A stretch of 64,000 nt of DNA. Source: Lachnospiraceae bacterium (GTDB lineage Bacteria; Bacillota_A; Clostridia; Lachnospirales; Lachnospiraceae). A program made the translations under genes and the position numbers. Under the pieces are notes generated by a model. It was not told where the DNA came from. It made no database searches and saw only the letters and a list, made by a program, of their open reading frames with translations. The DNA is taken from positions 79,471-143,470 of the forward strand of contig JAETQR010000002.1 of NCBI GenBank assembly GCA_021770615.1, given 5' to 3'. How positions within the stretch are numbered: the stretch's first letter is position 1; the number at the start of each line of letters is the position of its first letter. Positions 1-8,897 of the stretch are shown piece after piece.

Positions 1-13
1 TTTCACTATTCAT
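1..13 (-). CDS. Start of an unknown gene running off the left edge
   Basis: On the minus strand an ATG (positions 13-11) is preceded by AAGGAG with a 7-nt spacer, a good ribosome-binding site. Only four codons (Met-Asn-Ser-Glu) lie inside the window, so the product cannot be named. The interest is its position: the only DNA between it and the invertase gene is a short invertible segment carrying a promoter, so this gene is the likely target of phase-variable expression. Confidence 0.55.
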
Positions 14-49
14 ACCCCTTCTCCTTGTTCTATTGGTATTTCCAACATA

Positions 50-77
50 ATTATCAAAAAGTGTACTTTTTGATAAT
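50..77. repeat. Invertase crossover site, left (inverted pair with 224-257)
   Basis: This is a near-perfect palindrome. Two 13-bp arms (50-62 and 65-77, half-site TTATCAAAAAGT) surround a central GT at 63-64. A 26-bp palindrome with a 2-bp asymmetric core is the form of the hix/gix/cix sites used by Hin-family DNA invertases, and the A-tract half-site resembles theirs. The core reads GT on the top strand here and AC at the partner site, so the two sites face each other and recombination would invert the DNA between them. Confidence 0.85.
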
Positions 78-181
78 CCCTCTTCATCTAAAAAACACAA
101 CACATTTTCCATGATATGTATACAAAAACAAAGCAAAATTACAGATTTTATTTGTGAAATTCAAAAAATCCGTGTATATTA

Positions 182-210
182 TTGCACCAACATCAAAAAT
201 ATGGTAGAAT
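182..210 (+). promoter_or_regulatory. Invertible sigma-A-type promoter
   Basis: TTGCAC (182-187) and TAGAAT (205-210) are separated by 17 bp, close to the housekeeping consensus. The promoter lies inside the segment bounded by the two invertase sites. It points right here, so a transcript would start near 217 and run antisense into the 3' end of the invertase gene. After inversion about the site centres, the -10 would fall near 94-99 facing left, with a start near 87, about 75 nt upstream of the ATG at 13. Confidence 0.75.
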
Positions 211-223
211 ATTTTTTAATCTT

Positions 224-257
224 TAAACTATCAAAAAGTACACTTTTTGATAGTTTA
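224..257. repeat. Invertase crossover site, right
   Basis: Perfect 16-bp arms (224-239 and 242-257) surround a central AC at 240-241. The inner half-site TATCAAAAAGT is identical to that of the left site, but the core dinucleotide is its reverse complement, which makes this an inverted, recombination-compatible partner. It lies 2 bp beyond the invertase stop codon. The flanks beyond the 26-bp core extend the palindrome by 4 bp per side, and the site may also act as a transcript-end hairpin. Confidence 0.85.
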
Positions 258-259
258 TT

Positions 260-901
<642 letters not shown>

Positions 902-1038
902 TTATTTATATTACAGGCTTTGCACCAAATAGCACAGCCCGGTAATAGTGGCTGTAGCAGCATGCGCCATTGTGGCAGAAGTTTTGCCATAAGGAAGGTT
1001 CCTTTAGCATACATTATATATTCCATTGAAATCAAATA

Positions 1039-1077
1039 TTGATTTTCCAATACCAATACGTTATAGTTAGCATAACG
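1039..1077 (+). promoter_or_regulatory. Promoter with overlapping dyad for the DUF3237 gene
   Basis: TTGATT (1039-1044) and TATAGT (1062-1067) are separated by 17 bp. A dyad with arms CGTTAT (1059-1064) and ATAACG (1072-1077) overlaps the -10 and the expected start site. That is a repressor-like position. Confidence 0.55.
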
Positions 1078-1110
1078 GTAATCAAAAACAAAAAGGAAAT
1101 GGAGCTACCG

Positions 1111-1506
1111 ATGGAACTCTTAACACTAAACATTCATATCCTTGAAACGAATGAAGTTATTTCCGAAAATACTATCGTCCGCATGATATTATTTGATGGC
1201 GAATGTACGGGAAACTTTTTTCACGGGACAATTATAAGCGGTGGTGTTGACACACAGATTATAAAGAAAAAGGAGTATACTTCCCTATCGGCACGGTATA
1301 TCGTAGAGGGATATGATAATACTGATACGCCGTGCCGTCTGTTTATCGAGAACAACGCCAAAAGCAACACAGACATTATAACTACCACTCCAAAAATTTA
1401 TACAGACAGTACAGCCCTAAAATGGATGGAACAAAAAAAATTAACCGGAACACTCGAATTTAAAGATGACAACCTGATAATCCATATTCAGGATCCGTCC
1501 AAATAG
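1111..1506 (+). CDS. DUF3237 family protein
   Basis: This 131-residue cytosolic protein has the DUF3237 (UPF0311) pattern: a GNFFHGTIISGGVDTQ block, then LSARYIVEGYD, an IEN motif and TDSTALKWME, ending in a beta strand. The family is a small all-beta fold with no firmly established biochemical role. Start 1111 has GGAG six nt upstream; an in-frame ATG at 1099 and an upstream in-frame start at 1039 are less well supported. It stands alone, with its own promoter overlapped by a dyad, and is followed by a fragment of a dispersed repeat. There is no signal peptide or membrane segment. Confidence 0.8.
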   Translation: MELLTLNIHILETNEVISENTIVRMILFDGECTGNFFHGTIISGGVDTQIIKKKEYTSLSARYIVEGYDNTDTPCRLFIENNAKSNTDIITTTPKIYTDSTALKWMEQKKLTGTLEFKDDNLIIHIQDPSK

Positions 1507-1547
1507 TGTTATCTTTTGGGGCAAACCGCAAAATACATCAAAAAGCA

Positions 1548-1625
1548 TAGTTTATGTGCCATTACCGCTGCGTATTTATATAGCGGGAGCGCCCATGCCA
1601 GGGAAATCCTTTCTTCTAAAATACT
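1548..1625. repeat. Half copy of a dispersed palindromic element
   Basis: This stretch matches the right half of the long palindrome at 16239-16420. The first 27 bases are identical to 16319-16345, and similarity continues to the AAATAC end. The left half is not present here. No coding capacity is evident, and it sits in the gap between two plus-strand genes. Confidence 0.7.
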
Positions 1626-1650
1626 TCCCCCGGTAAACCCCCGCCCCTCC

Positions 1651-1679
1651 TTGACAACCCCACCCATTTTATATAAAAT
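1651..1679 (+). promoter_or_regulatory. Promoter of the TSCPD gene
   Basis: A perfect TTGACA (1651-1656) is followed after 17 bp by TAAAAT (1674-1679). This is a strong housekeeping-type promoter, ending about 35 nt before the TTG start codon. Confidence 0.75.
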
Positions 1680-1714
1680 AATTTTCAGTACCAATAAGTC
1701 AGGAGGTGAAAAAC

Positions 1715-1972
1715 TTGAAATACTCTTACAAGACAAAAGGCACCTGTTCGCAGCAAATCGACCTTGAAATCAATGACGATATCATAACAAATGTCAAATT
1801 CTATGGCGGCTGCGATGGAAATTTAAAAGCCATTCCCAAACTGGTCGAGGGCCTGAGCGTAGACCAGATTGTAGAAAAATGCGCCGGAATCCAGTGCGGA
1901 TTCAAAAATACATCCTGCGCTGACCAGCTTTCCAAAGCTGTTCTTGCTGCAAAAGAGGCTGCCACAGATTGA
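1715..1972 (+). CDS. TSCPD domain protein (TIGR03905-like)
   Basis: This small protein of 85 residues has the TSCPD-domain pattern: GTCSQQIDLEIND, FYGGCDGNLKAI, and a C-terminal half with CAGIQCGFKNTSCADQL. The conserved cysteines suggest metal or cofactor binding, but the function of the stand-alone family is not established. The start is a TTG codon at 1715: a perfect AGGAGG at 1701-1706 is spaced 8 nt from it, whereas the in-frame GTG at 1706 lies inside that ribosome-binding site and cannot be the start. It is monocistronic or leads into queT, 107 nt downstream. Confidence 0.85.
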   Translation: MKYSYKTKGTCSQQIDLEINDDIITNVKFYGGCDGNLKAIPKLVEGLSVDQIVEKCAGIQCGFKNTSCADQLSKAVLAAKEAATD

Positions 1973-2028
1973 CAGCCACACATGTTCTGTGCAGATCTGT
2001 ACTTTCTTGTATTCCGGCACAGGCAAAT

Positions 2029-2071
2029 CCGTGTGTTCGAAACCATCCACACGTAAAACAAAACTAAGGAG
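2029..2071 (+). promoter_or_regulatory. Candidate preQ1 riboswitch upstream of queT
   Basis: A six-base stem (CGTGTG 2030-2035 with CACACG 2048-2053) encloses a 12-nt loop. It is followed by an A-rich tail, AAAACAAAACTAAGGAG, that contains the Shine-Dalgarno sequence of queT. A hairpin plus A-rich tail ending in CTAAGG is the layout of class I preQ1 riboswitches, which hide the ribosome-binding site when ligand binds. The loop is not a textbook match, and I could not confirm the pseudoknot pairing. The call rests on layout plus the neighbouring transporter gene. Confidence 0.5.
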
Positions 2072-2079
2072 AATTTAAA

Positions 2080-2571
2080 ATGAAAAACAAAAACATATTA
2101 TTGATCTGTCAGGCAGCTATGATTGCTGCCCTCTATGTCGTATTGACTTTTATTGCAAATGCACTTGGCCTCGCAAACTATGCCATTCAGGTAAGATTCT
2201 CAGAGGCGCTCACGATCCTTCCCTACTTTACACCAGCTGCCATACCCGGCCTCACGATCGGCTGCCTGCTCAGCAACTGGCTTACCGGCTGTGCACCCAC
2301 CGATATCATTTTCGGAACGATCGCCACGCTCATCGCTGCTCTTCTCACTTATGCGTTCCGCCGGTTCAAATGGCTGACTCCCCTCCCGCCGATCGCTGCA
2401 AATACGATCATCGTTCCCTGGGTTCTCCGGTATGCCTATGGAATCGGAGATGCTATTCCTTTCCTCATGTTCACAGTCGGCTGCGGAGAGTTTATCTCTG
2501 CCGGCATTATGGGAATGTTTCTTCTGTTCTCGCTTGAACGGTTTGGGAAAAATATATTCAAAGTGAATTGA
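2080..2571 (+). CDS. queT: QueT family ECF transporter substrate-binding (S) component
   Basis: This 163-residue membrane protein has about five hydrophobic segments and matches QueT (COG4708), the S component of an energy-coupling-factor transporter for queuosine precursors such as preQ1. Typical stretches are IQVRFSEALTILPYFTPAAI near residue 37 and GCLLSNWLTGCAPTDIIFGT near residue 61. It would act in the cytoplasmic membrane together with shared EcfA/EcfT proteins, which are not encoded here. AAGGAG lies 8 nt before the ATG. The leader holds a candidate preQ1-sensing element, which supports the substrate assignment. Imported precursor would feed tRNA queuosine modification. Confidence 0.88.
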   Translation: MKNKNILLICQAAMIAALYVVLTFIANALGLANYAIQVRFSEALTILPYFTPAAIPGLTIGCLLSNWLTGCAPTDIIFGTIATLIAALLTYAFRRFKWLTPLPPIAANTIIVPWVLRYAYGIGDAIPFLMFTVGCGEFISAGIMGMFLLFSLERFGKNIFKVN

Positions 2572-2597
2572 CTTTTATCGTATACTAAGGGTATAAT
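2568..2597 (+). promoter_or_regulatory. Promoter of the vanY-like gene
   Basis: TTGACT (2568-2573) and a perfect TATAAT (2592-2597) are separated by 18 bp. The -35 overlaps the queT stop codon. The expected start is about 20 nt upstream of the GGGAGG ribosome-binding site. Confidence 0.75.
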
Positions 2598-2624
2598 GCT
2601 TGTTAGAAGTTGGGAGGTTCTTCT

Positions 2625-3734
2625 ATGAAACGATTTTTTATAGCAGGCATTATACTACTTCTTGTGGTTTCTGCTGTCGTGATCCTGTACCCGGCAAAAC
2701 CACAACATGAGACAGATACGAACAATGCCGATTCTTATGAATATTATTATAATGAAAATGAAGATGAGGAGGACTCACTTTTGCCAGATGATCTGAGTTC
2801 CATTCTGACAGACAACCAGACTGTTCCACTGGATACAATACCAAGCAGCATAACCGTACTGGTAAACCGCATCTACCTTCTGCCATCCAGCTACATTCCT
2901 GCAAATCTTGTAGACCCAAACGTTAAATTTAGTTTTACCTACGTTTCTGACAAAAGAAAAATGCGTAAGGTCGCTGCTACAGCCCTTGAAAAACTTTTTG
3001 AAGCCGGTGAAAAGGAAGGCATCATCCTATACGGTGTATCCGGATACCGTTCCTATGCACGCCAGAAGCAGATTTATGATAAAAATATTGCCACAAGGGG
3101 ACAGGCTGCCACAGATGCTGTCTCTGCCAAACCAGGAAGCAGTGAACATCAGACCGGGCTTACGATCGATGTGTCTGCACGCAGTGTAAACTTCCGCCTT
3201 GATCAGAGTTTTGGCGATACAAAGGAAGGAAAATGGCTTGCTAAAAATGCCCATTTATACGGATTTATCATCCGCTATCCTTATGGGAAATCAAAAATAA
3301 CCGGATACAGCTATGAACCATGGCACATCCGTTTTGTAGGGAAAACCGTTGCAACCTATCTCTATGAAAATGAGCTCACGATGGAGGAGTATTATGGGGT
3401 AGCAGATGAAATGGAAAACGAGGCCGAAACCCGTGTCGATGTAGAGGATCCTGATTCTGTAAAATATGCGACTCCAAAACCGACAAAAAAACCAAGCCCG
3501 ACTTCTACCCCAGAACCCTCTAAGAAACCAAAGAGCACAAAGAAACCGGTAAAAACAAAAAAACCAGCGAAGACAAAAGCACCGGCCCGGACAAATCCAC
3601 CGGCAGATATCAAACCGGAGCCAACCGTACCGCCGGCAGAACCAACCCCTGTTGTACAGACCGCTCCTCCGGAGCCAACAGCACCACCGTCAGATGTACC
3701 TGTTGAAAACGAGAACAACGGCACTCTACAATAG
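2625..3734 (+). CDS. D-alanyl-D-alanine carboxypeptidase, VanY-like (peptidase M15B)
   Basis: This 369-residue exported protein has an N-terminal signal anchor (about residues 5-24), an acidic linker, and an M15B peptidase domain (about 95-245). Zinc-site motifs are visible: SGYRSYARQKQIYDK near 137, SSEHQTGLTIDVS near 173 (the SxHxxGxAxD-type motif) and EPWHIRFVG near 230. The last 85 or so residues are a Lys/Pro/Thr-rich tail that probably spans or binds the wall. The expected reaction is trimming of terminal D-Ala from peptidoglycan stem peptides. ATG 2625 follows GGGAGG with an 8-nt spacer. The acyltransferase gene starts 17 bp downstream, so the two are probably co-transcribed. Confidence 0.88.
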   Translation: MKRFFIAGIILLLVVSAVVILYPAKPQHETDTNNADSYEYYYNENEDEEDSLLPDDLSSILTDNQTVPLDTIPSSITVLVNRIYLLPSSYIPANLVDPNVKFSFTYVSDKRKMRKVAATALEKLFEAGEKEGIILYGVSGYRSYARQKQIYDKNIATRGQAATDAVSAKPGSSEHQTGLTIDVSARSVNFRLDQSFGDTKEGKWLAKNAHLYGFIIRYPYGKSKITGYSYEPWHIRFVGKTVATYLYENELTMEEYYGVADEMENEAETRVDVEDPDSVKYATPKPTKKPSPTSTPEPSKKPKSTKKPVKTKKPAKTKAPARTNPPADIKPEPTVPPAEPTPVVQTAPPEPTAPPSDVPVENENNGTLQ

Positions 3735-3751
3735 AGAAAGGAATCTTTACC

Positions 3752-4489
3752 ATGAGAACGATACTTATTTTATTATTTTATATCATTGTTTGCATAATCA
3801 GCGCTCCCCTTCTGCTCATTGAATGCATTGTGCGAAAAATCAACAAGAGGGCGGCAGCGGCATTTGCGATCCGGATGGTGCGGATTACTTTTCACATGAC
3901 GTTATTTTTTTCCGGCTGTAAAAAGCATGTCACGGGAGTCGAAAACATCCCGAAGGATACACCTGTCATGTTCGCTGCAAATCACAGAAGTTTTTATGAT
4001 ATTATCCTTGCTTACGCAACACTTTCTTCTGCGCATATCCAGACGGCTTTTATTTCAAAAATTGAAATCAAAAAATTTCCGGTTATTGCCCAATGGATGT
4101 ATTTCCTCAACTGCCTGTTCATGGACCGGGGTGATATGAAACAAAATATGGGTGTCATTCTCAATGCGATTTCATTGATCAAAGATGGTTACTCGATTTA
4201 TATCGCACCAGAAGGAACCCGTAACACAGAAGATGTTCTACTGCCTTTTAAGGAAGGCAGTATGAAAATCGCAACCAAGACAAAAGCGCCAATCATCCCT
4301 GTTTGTATCAAAAACACAGAGAGCATCCTTGAGGACCACTCTCCATGGATCAGGGGCGGACACATCTACATTGATTACGGAGAACCGATTTATCCTGACA
4401 AACTTGACAAAGAAGAAAAAAAATATATTGGTGCCCATGTCAGAAATATCATTCAGAAAATGTACGATGAAAGAGAAATCATTCGATAA
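3752..4489 (+). CDS. plsC: 1-acyl-sn-glycerol-3-phosphate acyltransferase (PlsC family)
   Basis: This 245-residue protein has an N-terminal membrane segment (about residues 3-23) and the two acyltransferase signatures: NHRSFYD (NHx4D, near 77) and APEGTRN (near 151). The family acylates lysophosphatidate at the cytoplasmic face of the membrane to make phosphatidate for phospholipid synthesis. The length is normal for PlsC. It follows the VanY-like gene by 17 bp, which suggests a small envelope-biogenesis operon. The exact acyl acceptor cannot be told from sequence; related proteins act on other lipids. Confidence 0.85.
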   Translation: MRTILILLFYIIVCIISAPLLLIECIVRKINKRAAAAFAIRMVRITFHMTLFFSGCKKHVTGVENIPKDTPVMFAANHRSFYDIILAYATLSSAHIQTAFISKIEIKKFPVIAQWMYFLNCLFMDRGDMKQNMGVILNAISLIKDGYSIYIAPEGTRNTEDVLLPFKEGSMKIATKTKAPIIPVCIKNTESILEDHSPWIRGGHIYIDYGEPIYPDKLDKEEKKYIGAHVRNIIQKMYDEREIIR

Positions 4490-4578
4490 ATACATCTTTT
4501 CATTTTCTGTAAAACATGATAAAATAAGTTCTGACGGACTAAAATAGAAAGTTTTGAGAAAGAGAGGCACAGTAATCC

Positions 4579-5040
4579 ATGAAAACATTTTTGATCGTAC
4601 TCGGCATCGTCCTTGCCGTACTTATAGTTGTATTTATCGTTTTATCCATTGTAGGACGAAAGCTTCAGAAAAAACAGGAAGATTCCCATTCACAAATGGA
4701 AGCAGCTTCCCAGATCGTTTCTATTCTGGTCATCGACAAAAAGCGGCTCCGGCTAAAAGATTCCGGCCTTCCGAAAGTAGTCATCGATAACACGCCAAAA
4801 TATTTAAAGCGCTCCAAAGTTCCGATTGTCAAGGCAAAGATTGGTCCAAAGATCATGTCACTTATGTGTGACGAAAAGATTTTTCCCCTTCTTCCTGTAA
4901 AGAAGGAACTGAAAGTCGTACTGAGCGGCATTTATATCATGGACGTAAAGGGTTCAAGAAACACATTGCTCAGTCCACAGGAAAAACTGGGATTTTTCCA
5001 ACGGGCCAAGCTGAAGGCATTACAGAAAGTAGGAAAATAA
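4579..5040 (+). CDS. Small membrane-anchored protein of unknown function
   Basis: This is a 153-residue protein with one long N-terminal hydrophobic helix (residues 3-28) followed by a basic, soluble domain. No family is recognised. The soluble part is rich in lysine and contains alternating hydrophobic stretches (SQIVSILVIDKKRLRLK, ELKVVLSGIYIMDVKG) that look like beta strands. The gene follows plsC by about 90 bp with a GAGAGG ribosome-binding site and ends directly at a bidirectional terminator. The anchored helix with a positively charged domain suggests a cytoplasmic-face membrane protein, but no role can be assigned. Confidence 0.7.
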   Translation: MKTFLIVLGIVLAVLIVVFIVLSIVGRKLQKKQEDSHSQMEAASQIVSILVIDKKRLRLKDSGLPKVVIDNTPKYLKRSKVPIVKAKIGPKIMSLMCDEKIFPLLPVKKELKVVLSGIYIMDVKGSRNTLLSPQEKLGFFQRAKLKALQKVGK

Positions 5041-5098
5041 AAAACGGACGGGGAACAAACACAAGCAAAGCCCATGAAAAGTTCCCCATCCGTTTTTT
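5041..5098. terminator. Bidirectional intrinsic terminator
   Basis: ACGGACGGGGAAC (5044-5056) pairs with GTTCCCCATCCGT (5081-5093) with one mismatch. The stem is flanked by an A-run on the left and a T-run on the right, so it can stop transcription from both converging genes. Confidence 0.85.
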
Positions 5099-5116
5099 AT
5101 TTTCCTACTTTCTGCT

Positions 5117-5719
5117 TCAGGTTTCTGCCTCAAGCCTTGTGTTGATATAAGACATAAGCATTTTAGCTGTACCACGGATCCCGAGGTTGCTGCTATTGAC
5201 ACAGAGGTCATAACTTCTGGAATCCCCCCACCGGTACTGCGAGTAACGGTTGTGATAATATTTCCTCTTCCTGTCATGACGATTTATCTTTGCCACCGCC
5301 TCTTTTTCTGAGAGCTGGTATGTCTGCTCAACCCGTGAAATCTTATCACGGCGGTCACCGAGAATAAAAATCGATATCAATCCTTTTTGATCCTTTAGTA
5401 TCGTCTCGGCACAACGGCCAACAACTACGAAAGATTCCCCATTGTCTGCCTTCTTTTTCAAATATTCAAACTGCATCTCTGCCAGATTTTCTTCCATAGA
5501 ATTTGAATGTCCACGCACTCTCCTGGAAACTAACGGAACCTTAGGTCTTTCATCAAATTTCTCAAGATACTCTTTATCAATTCCCTTTTCATTAGCAATA
5601 TCCTCCAGAATACTCCTGTCATATAAAGGGAGTCCTATCTCTTTTGCGATCTGATCCGCAATAGCATGACCGCCACTGCCAAATTCACGACTGATCGAAA
5701 TAATAATTTGTTTGTCCAT
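5117..5719 (-). CDS. Cytidylate kinase-like protein
   Basis: This 200-residue protein is of the cytidylate-kinase-like family (Cytidylate_kin2). Near the N-terminus is the P-loop-like stretch ISISREFGSGG followed by HAIADQIAKEIGLPLYDR; later come VVVGRCAETIL and DRRDKISR, typical of the lid and base-binding parts of NMP kinases. The true substrate of this subgroup is not established, and it is distinct from canonical Cmk. ATG 5719 is taken as the start because the alternative at 5755 would overlap the upstream permease and has no ribosome-binding site. It lies 29 nt behind the permease gene and is probably translated from the same transcript. Confidence 0.8.
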   Translation of the reverse strand: MDKQIIISISREFGSGGHAIADQIAKEIGLPLYDRSILEDIANEKGIDKEYLEKFDERPKVPLVSRRVRGHSNSMEENLAEMQFEYLKKKADNGESFVVVGRCAETILKDQKGLISIFILGDRRDKISRVEQTYQLSEKEAVAKINRHDRKRKYYHNRYSQYRWGDSRSYDLCVNSSNLGIRGTAKMLMSYINTRLEAET

Positions 5720-5748
5720 ACAACGCCGCCCCTTTCCACTTGAATCTG

Positions 5749-7113
5749 CTAACAATACCGCACAAAGATAAATAACATGGATACCGTCACTACTATGATC
5801 GTCGCTGGCACTGCTGTCTTACAGTATTTCCCCCATCCGATCGGATATCCGTTTTTAGCTGCCACAGAAGTTCCTACTACATTGGCAGAGGCGCCGATCG
5901 GTGTTGCACTTCCACCGATATCTGTTCCCATCGAAAGTGCCCATGCAAGAACGTCAAGATTTACTCCCTGTGAGACAGCAAGACTCCTTACTACCGGAAT
6001 CATCGTAGCCGCAAACGGGATATTATCTACAAAGGCACTCGCCACAGCAGATACCCAGATGATGATCGCCACCATGAGCATCAGATTACCGCCACTTATC
6101 TTTCCAATGAAAGCAGCGATCCGCTCCAAAATTCCTGTCTGTTCCAAACCGCCTACCACCATAAATAAACCGACAAAGAACAAAAGCGTCTTATAATCCA
6201 CCTTTTTCAAAAGTGATAACGCCGCACTGCCCGCAGCCACCAACGTGACCACTGCGATCACTGTTCCGATAAAAGCTACTGTCAGCCCCGTCTGCGCATG
6301 TGTCACAAGCATAATAACTGCACAACCAAATATCACGCAACTGATCACAAAATCTTTTTTATTCGTGATCGCATCTTTCGGATCCGGAAGCGACGCCGGA
6401 TTTACAGCGTCTCTTTCCTCCTGAACCAGTTCTTTCCGGTATACTAAGAAAAAGTAAACGATAACAAGCACTAAACTGATCGCTGCCATGACACCGGTAT
6501 TACTCAGGAAATCCCAGAAAGAATAGCCAAGGGAAGTTCCAATAATGATATTAGGCGGGTCTCCACACATCGTGGCAGAACCTCCCAGATTCGCACAAAA
6601 TATTTCTGACAGGATCATCGGAACCGGATCGATCTTCAACAACTTTGCCAACTCGATCGTCACCGCCGCCAAAAACAGAATAACTGTGATACTGTCAATA
6701 AACATCGCCAGTACCGACGACATGATCATAAAAGCAAGAAAAAGCGGAACCGGTTTGTAGTGGACCAGCTTTGCCAGTTTCATACAGAGCCACTGGAAAA
6801 ATCCGGCCTTCGCCATTCCCTCTACCATGATCATCATACCGGCTATAAATATGATCGTCGACCAGTTGATCCCGCTTGAGGACTCTGCTGATTCCCCTGC
6901 GGCATACCAAAACTCAGGAGTAAAAATCCCCCGAATATTAAGCGTCTTTAATATTGCACTCGTACTATGCATGCTGACACCAAAAACCAAAACAAGCGTC
7001 AAAGCACCACAAACCAGTGTAATATTCTGCCGTTCAAAACGATCGATCACGATCATAATAAACATTGATACAAAAATTAACACCGCTAAAACCTGTGCAA
7101 TCGTCATTGCCAT
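5749..7113 (-). CDS. ArsB/NhaD-type anion or Na+/H+ permease
   Basis: This is an integral membrane protein of about 454 residues with roughly 11-12 hydrophobic helices, of the ArsB/NhaD ion transporter superfamily (COG1055). Diagnostic segments are IFIAGMMIMVEGMAKAGFFQ, LGGSATMCGDPPNIIIG in the centre, ASAFVDNIPFAATMIPVV, and the C-terminal MGTDIGGSATPIGASANVVG. The two GGSAT repeats are the expected re-entrant substrate-binding hairpins. The substrate (arsenite, Na+ or an organic anion) cannot be told; no ars genes are nearby. AGGAGG lies 4 nt before ATG 7113 and 10 nt before ATG 7107, so either may be used. Confidence 0.82.
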   Translation of the reverse strand: MAMTIAQVLAVLIFVSMFIMIVIDRFERQNITLVCGALTLVLVFGVSMHSTSAILKTLNIRGIFTPEFWYAAGESAESSSGINWSTIIFIAGMMIMVEGMAKAGFFQWLCMKLAKLVHYKPVPLFLAFMIMSSVLAMFIDSITVILFLAAVTIELAKLLKIDPVPMILSEIFCANLGGSATMCGDPPNIIIGTSLGYSFWDFLSNTGVMAAISLVLVIVYFFLVYRKELVQEERDAVNPASLPDPKDAITNKKDFVISCVIFGCAVIMLVTHAQTGLTVAFIGTVIAVVTLVAAGSAALSLLKKVDYKTLLFFVGLFMVVGGLEQTGILERIAAFIGKISGGNLMLMVAIIIWVSAVASAFVDNIPFAATMIPVVRSLAVSQGVNLDVLAWALSMGTDIGGSATPIGASANVVGTSVAAKNGYPIGWGKYCKTAVPATIIVVTVSMLFIFVRYC

Positions 7114-7254
7114 CAAGCCTCCTATGTAAAACGATATTTGATAATTTATCCGCTATTTATCATAGCACCGGAGGACTAAAAATTACATAGTCACTTTGCC
7201 TATATTTTCTGGAATTCGCAAACTTATTTTGTACAAAAATACAATAAATTTCTT

Positions 7255-8799
7255 TTAATCAAAATTTCCCTGTCCTGATTTTACTTTATCAAACTCTGCG
7301 AACATCTCCTCCGACGGCTTTTTGGTCGCCAGGCTGACAATGACAATAAATGCCAGACTGATGAAAAATCCGACAAGCAGGGAATAAATACCTGTTGCCG
7401 CATAAATCGTTTGACCACCTACAAGCGGCAGGTAGTCCCAGACAATGACAGTAAGCCCACCAGACAGGATACCCGCTACTGCACCTGCGAGATTTGTTCT
7501 CTTCCAAAACAGGGAACAGACTACGACCGGGCCAAATGCCGAACCGAGTCCGGCCCACGCATCGGAAACAAGATCCATAATACTACTGTTCGGATTCCAC
7601 GCGATGAGAAATGCCAGAAGCGCCACTACAACGACCGTAATACGACTTACTTTCAAGACTTTTTTATCCGGAGCATCCGGCTTTGCCACATTTTTATAGA
7701 TATCCTTTGAGGCCGATGAAGCACACACAAGAAGCTGCGAGTCCGCTGTCGACATGATCGCCGCCAGTATCCCGCAGAGGAAAATCCCCCCGATAAATGG
7801 CAGGCCAAGATGCTCATTGAACACTTTATTGATCATCTCAATAAATACACTTTCCTGTCTGGTCTCATCCAGAATAAGCGGAGCCAGATACGCACGCCCC
7901 ACCACACCGATGACACAGGCTGCGACGAGGGAAAGAAATACCCACACGATCGCAATGACACTCGACTTTTTCAGTTCTTTTTCATTTTTTACTGCCATAA
8001 ACCTCACAAGGACATGTGGCATCCCGCAGTACCCAAGCCCCCATGCAAGTTGTGATAAAATATCTACCACACGGTATGGCTCACCGGTCGCCCCATTGGA
8101 AAAAAGGCTCATATAATTACCATAATCAGCAATTCCCGTAGCAGTAATGCTCTGTGAAAAATCACTGCTCACAAAACTATATGCTGCGATCGGCACGACA
8201 AGAAGTCCGATCAGCATCAGGGTTCCCTGCACAAAATCTGTCGTGCAGACCGCAAGGAAACCTCCCATAAACGTATAGATCAGGATCACCGCCGCCCCGA
8301 TTGCAAGCGCCCAGTGATAGTCAATACCAAATACCGTATTAAAAAGCTTTCCACCAGAAGCCAATGCAGAAGCTGTATATACGAGGAAAAAAATCACGAT
8401 CACAATCGACGAGATACAGAGCAGGATCTTCTTTTTATCGTGATACCTGTTTTCCAGAAATTCCGGAAGCGTGAGCGAATTATTGGCCACGATCGTATAT
8501 CTCCGCAATCGTTTTGAGATAAACAGCCAGTTTGCCACCGTTCCTAAAAACAGACCGATCGCGATCCAGGCCTGTCCGGTTCCAAGTGCATAAATCGAAC
8601 CCGGCAATCCCATGAGGAGCCATCCGCTCATATCAGAGGCCTGCGCCGAAAGCGCCGCTACCCAGCCGTTTAATCCCCGGCCGCCTAAAAAATAATCTTC
8701 TGTACTCTTTGTCTTTTTCATTGATAAAATACCGATAACGATCATCAAGATCAGATATGCCACGAAAGCAGACAATACAATAATAGAATCTGTAGACAT
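7255..8799 (-). CDS. putP: Sodium/proline symporter
   Basis: This 514-residue protein belongs to the sodium:solute symporter family, with about 13 transmembrane helices. It matches PutP closely: STEDYFLGGRGLNGWVAALS near residue 33, SAQASDMSGWLLMGLPG (substrate and Na+ site region), NNSLTLPEFLENRYHD, WGLGYCGMPHVLVRFMA, and AAIMSTADSQLLVCASS. It should import proline with Na+ as osmolyte or nutrient. An AAGGAG ribosome-binding site precedes ATG 8799. No proline-catabolic genes are adjacent. The gene diverges from pdp, and both promoters share the 85-bp gap at 8800-8885. Confidence 0.93.
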   Translation of the reverse strand: MSTDSIIVLSAFVAYLILMIVIGILSMKKTKSTEDYFLGGRGLNGWVAALSAQASDMSGWLLMGLPGSIYALGTGQAWIAIGLFLGTVANWLFISKRLRRYTIVANNSLTLPEFLENRYHDKKKILLCISSIVIVIFFLVYTASALASGGKLFNTVFGIDYHWALAIGAAVILIYTFMGGFLAVCTTDFVQGTLMLIGLLVVPIAAYSFVSSDFSQSITATGIADYGNYMSLFSNGATGEPYRVVDILSQLAWGLGYCGMPHVLVRFMAVKNEKELKKSSVIAIVWVFLSLVAACVIGVVGRAYLAPLILDETRQESVFIEMINKVFNEHLGLPFIGGIFLCGILAAIMSTADSQLLVCASSASKDIYKNVAKPDAPDKKVLKVSRITVVVVALLAFLIAWNPNSSIMDLVSDAWAGLGSAFGPVVVCSLFWKRTNLAGAVAGILSGGLTVIVWDYLPLVGGQTIYAATGIYSLLVGFFISLAFIVIVSLATKKPSEEMFAEFDKVKSGQGNFD

Positions 8800-8837
8800 T
8801 AAAATTCTCCTTTGCTTTTTACTTTTTATGAGTATTC

Positions 8838-8866
8838 TATCATATTTTAATATTTTATGCTATAAT
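8838..8866 (+). promoter_or_regulatory. Extended -10 promoter of pdp
   Basis: TATAAT at 8861-8866 is preceded by TGC, an extended -10. The 17-bp-spaced -35 (TATCAT, 8838-8843) is weak. The expected start is about 25 nt before the pdp ATG. Confidence 0.5.
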
Positions 8867-8897
8867 TAATTCAAAGCAAACAGAAATGGGGGATATT

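Noticed and set aside
224..257. Right-hand palindrome as a simple terminator of the invertase
   Set aside because: Its half-sites match the left palindrome exactly, with a complementary core, so a recombination site explains it better, though it may also end transcripts.
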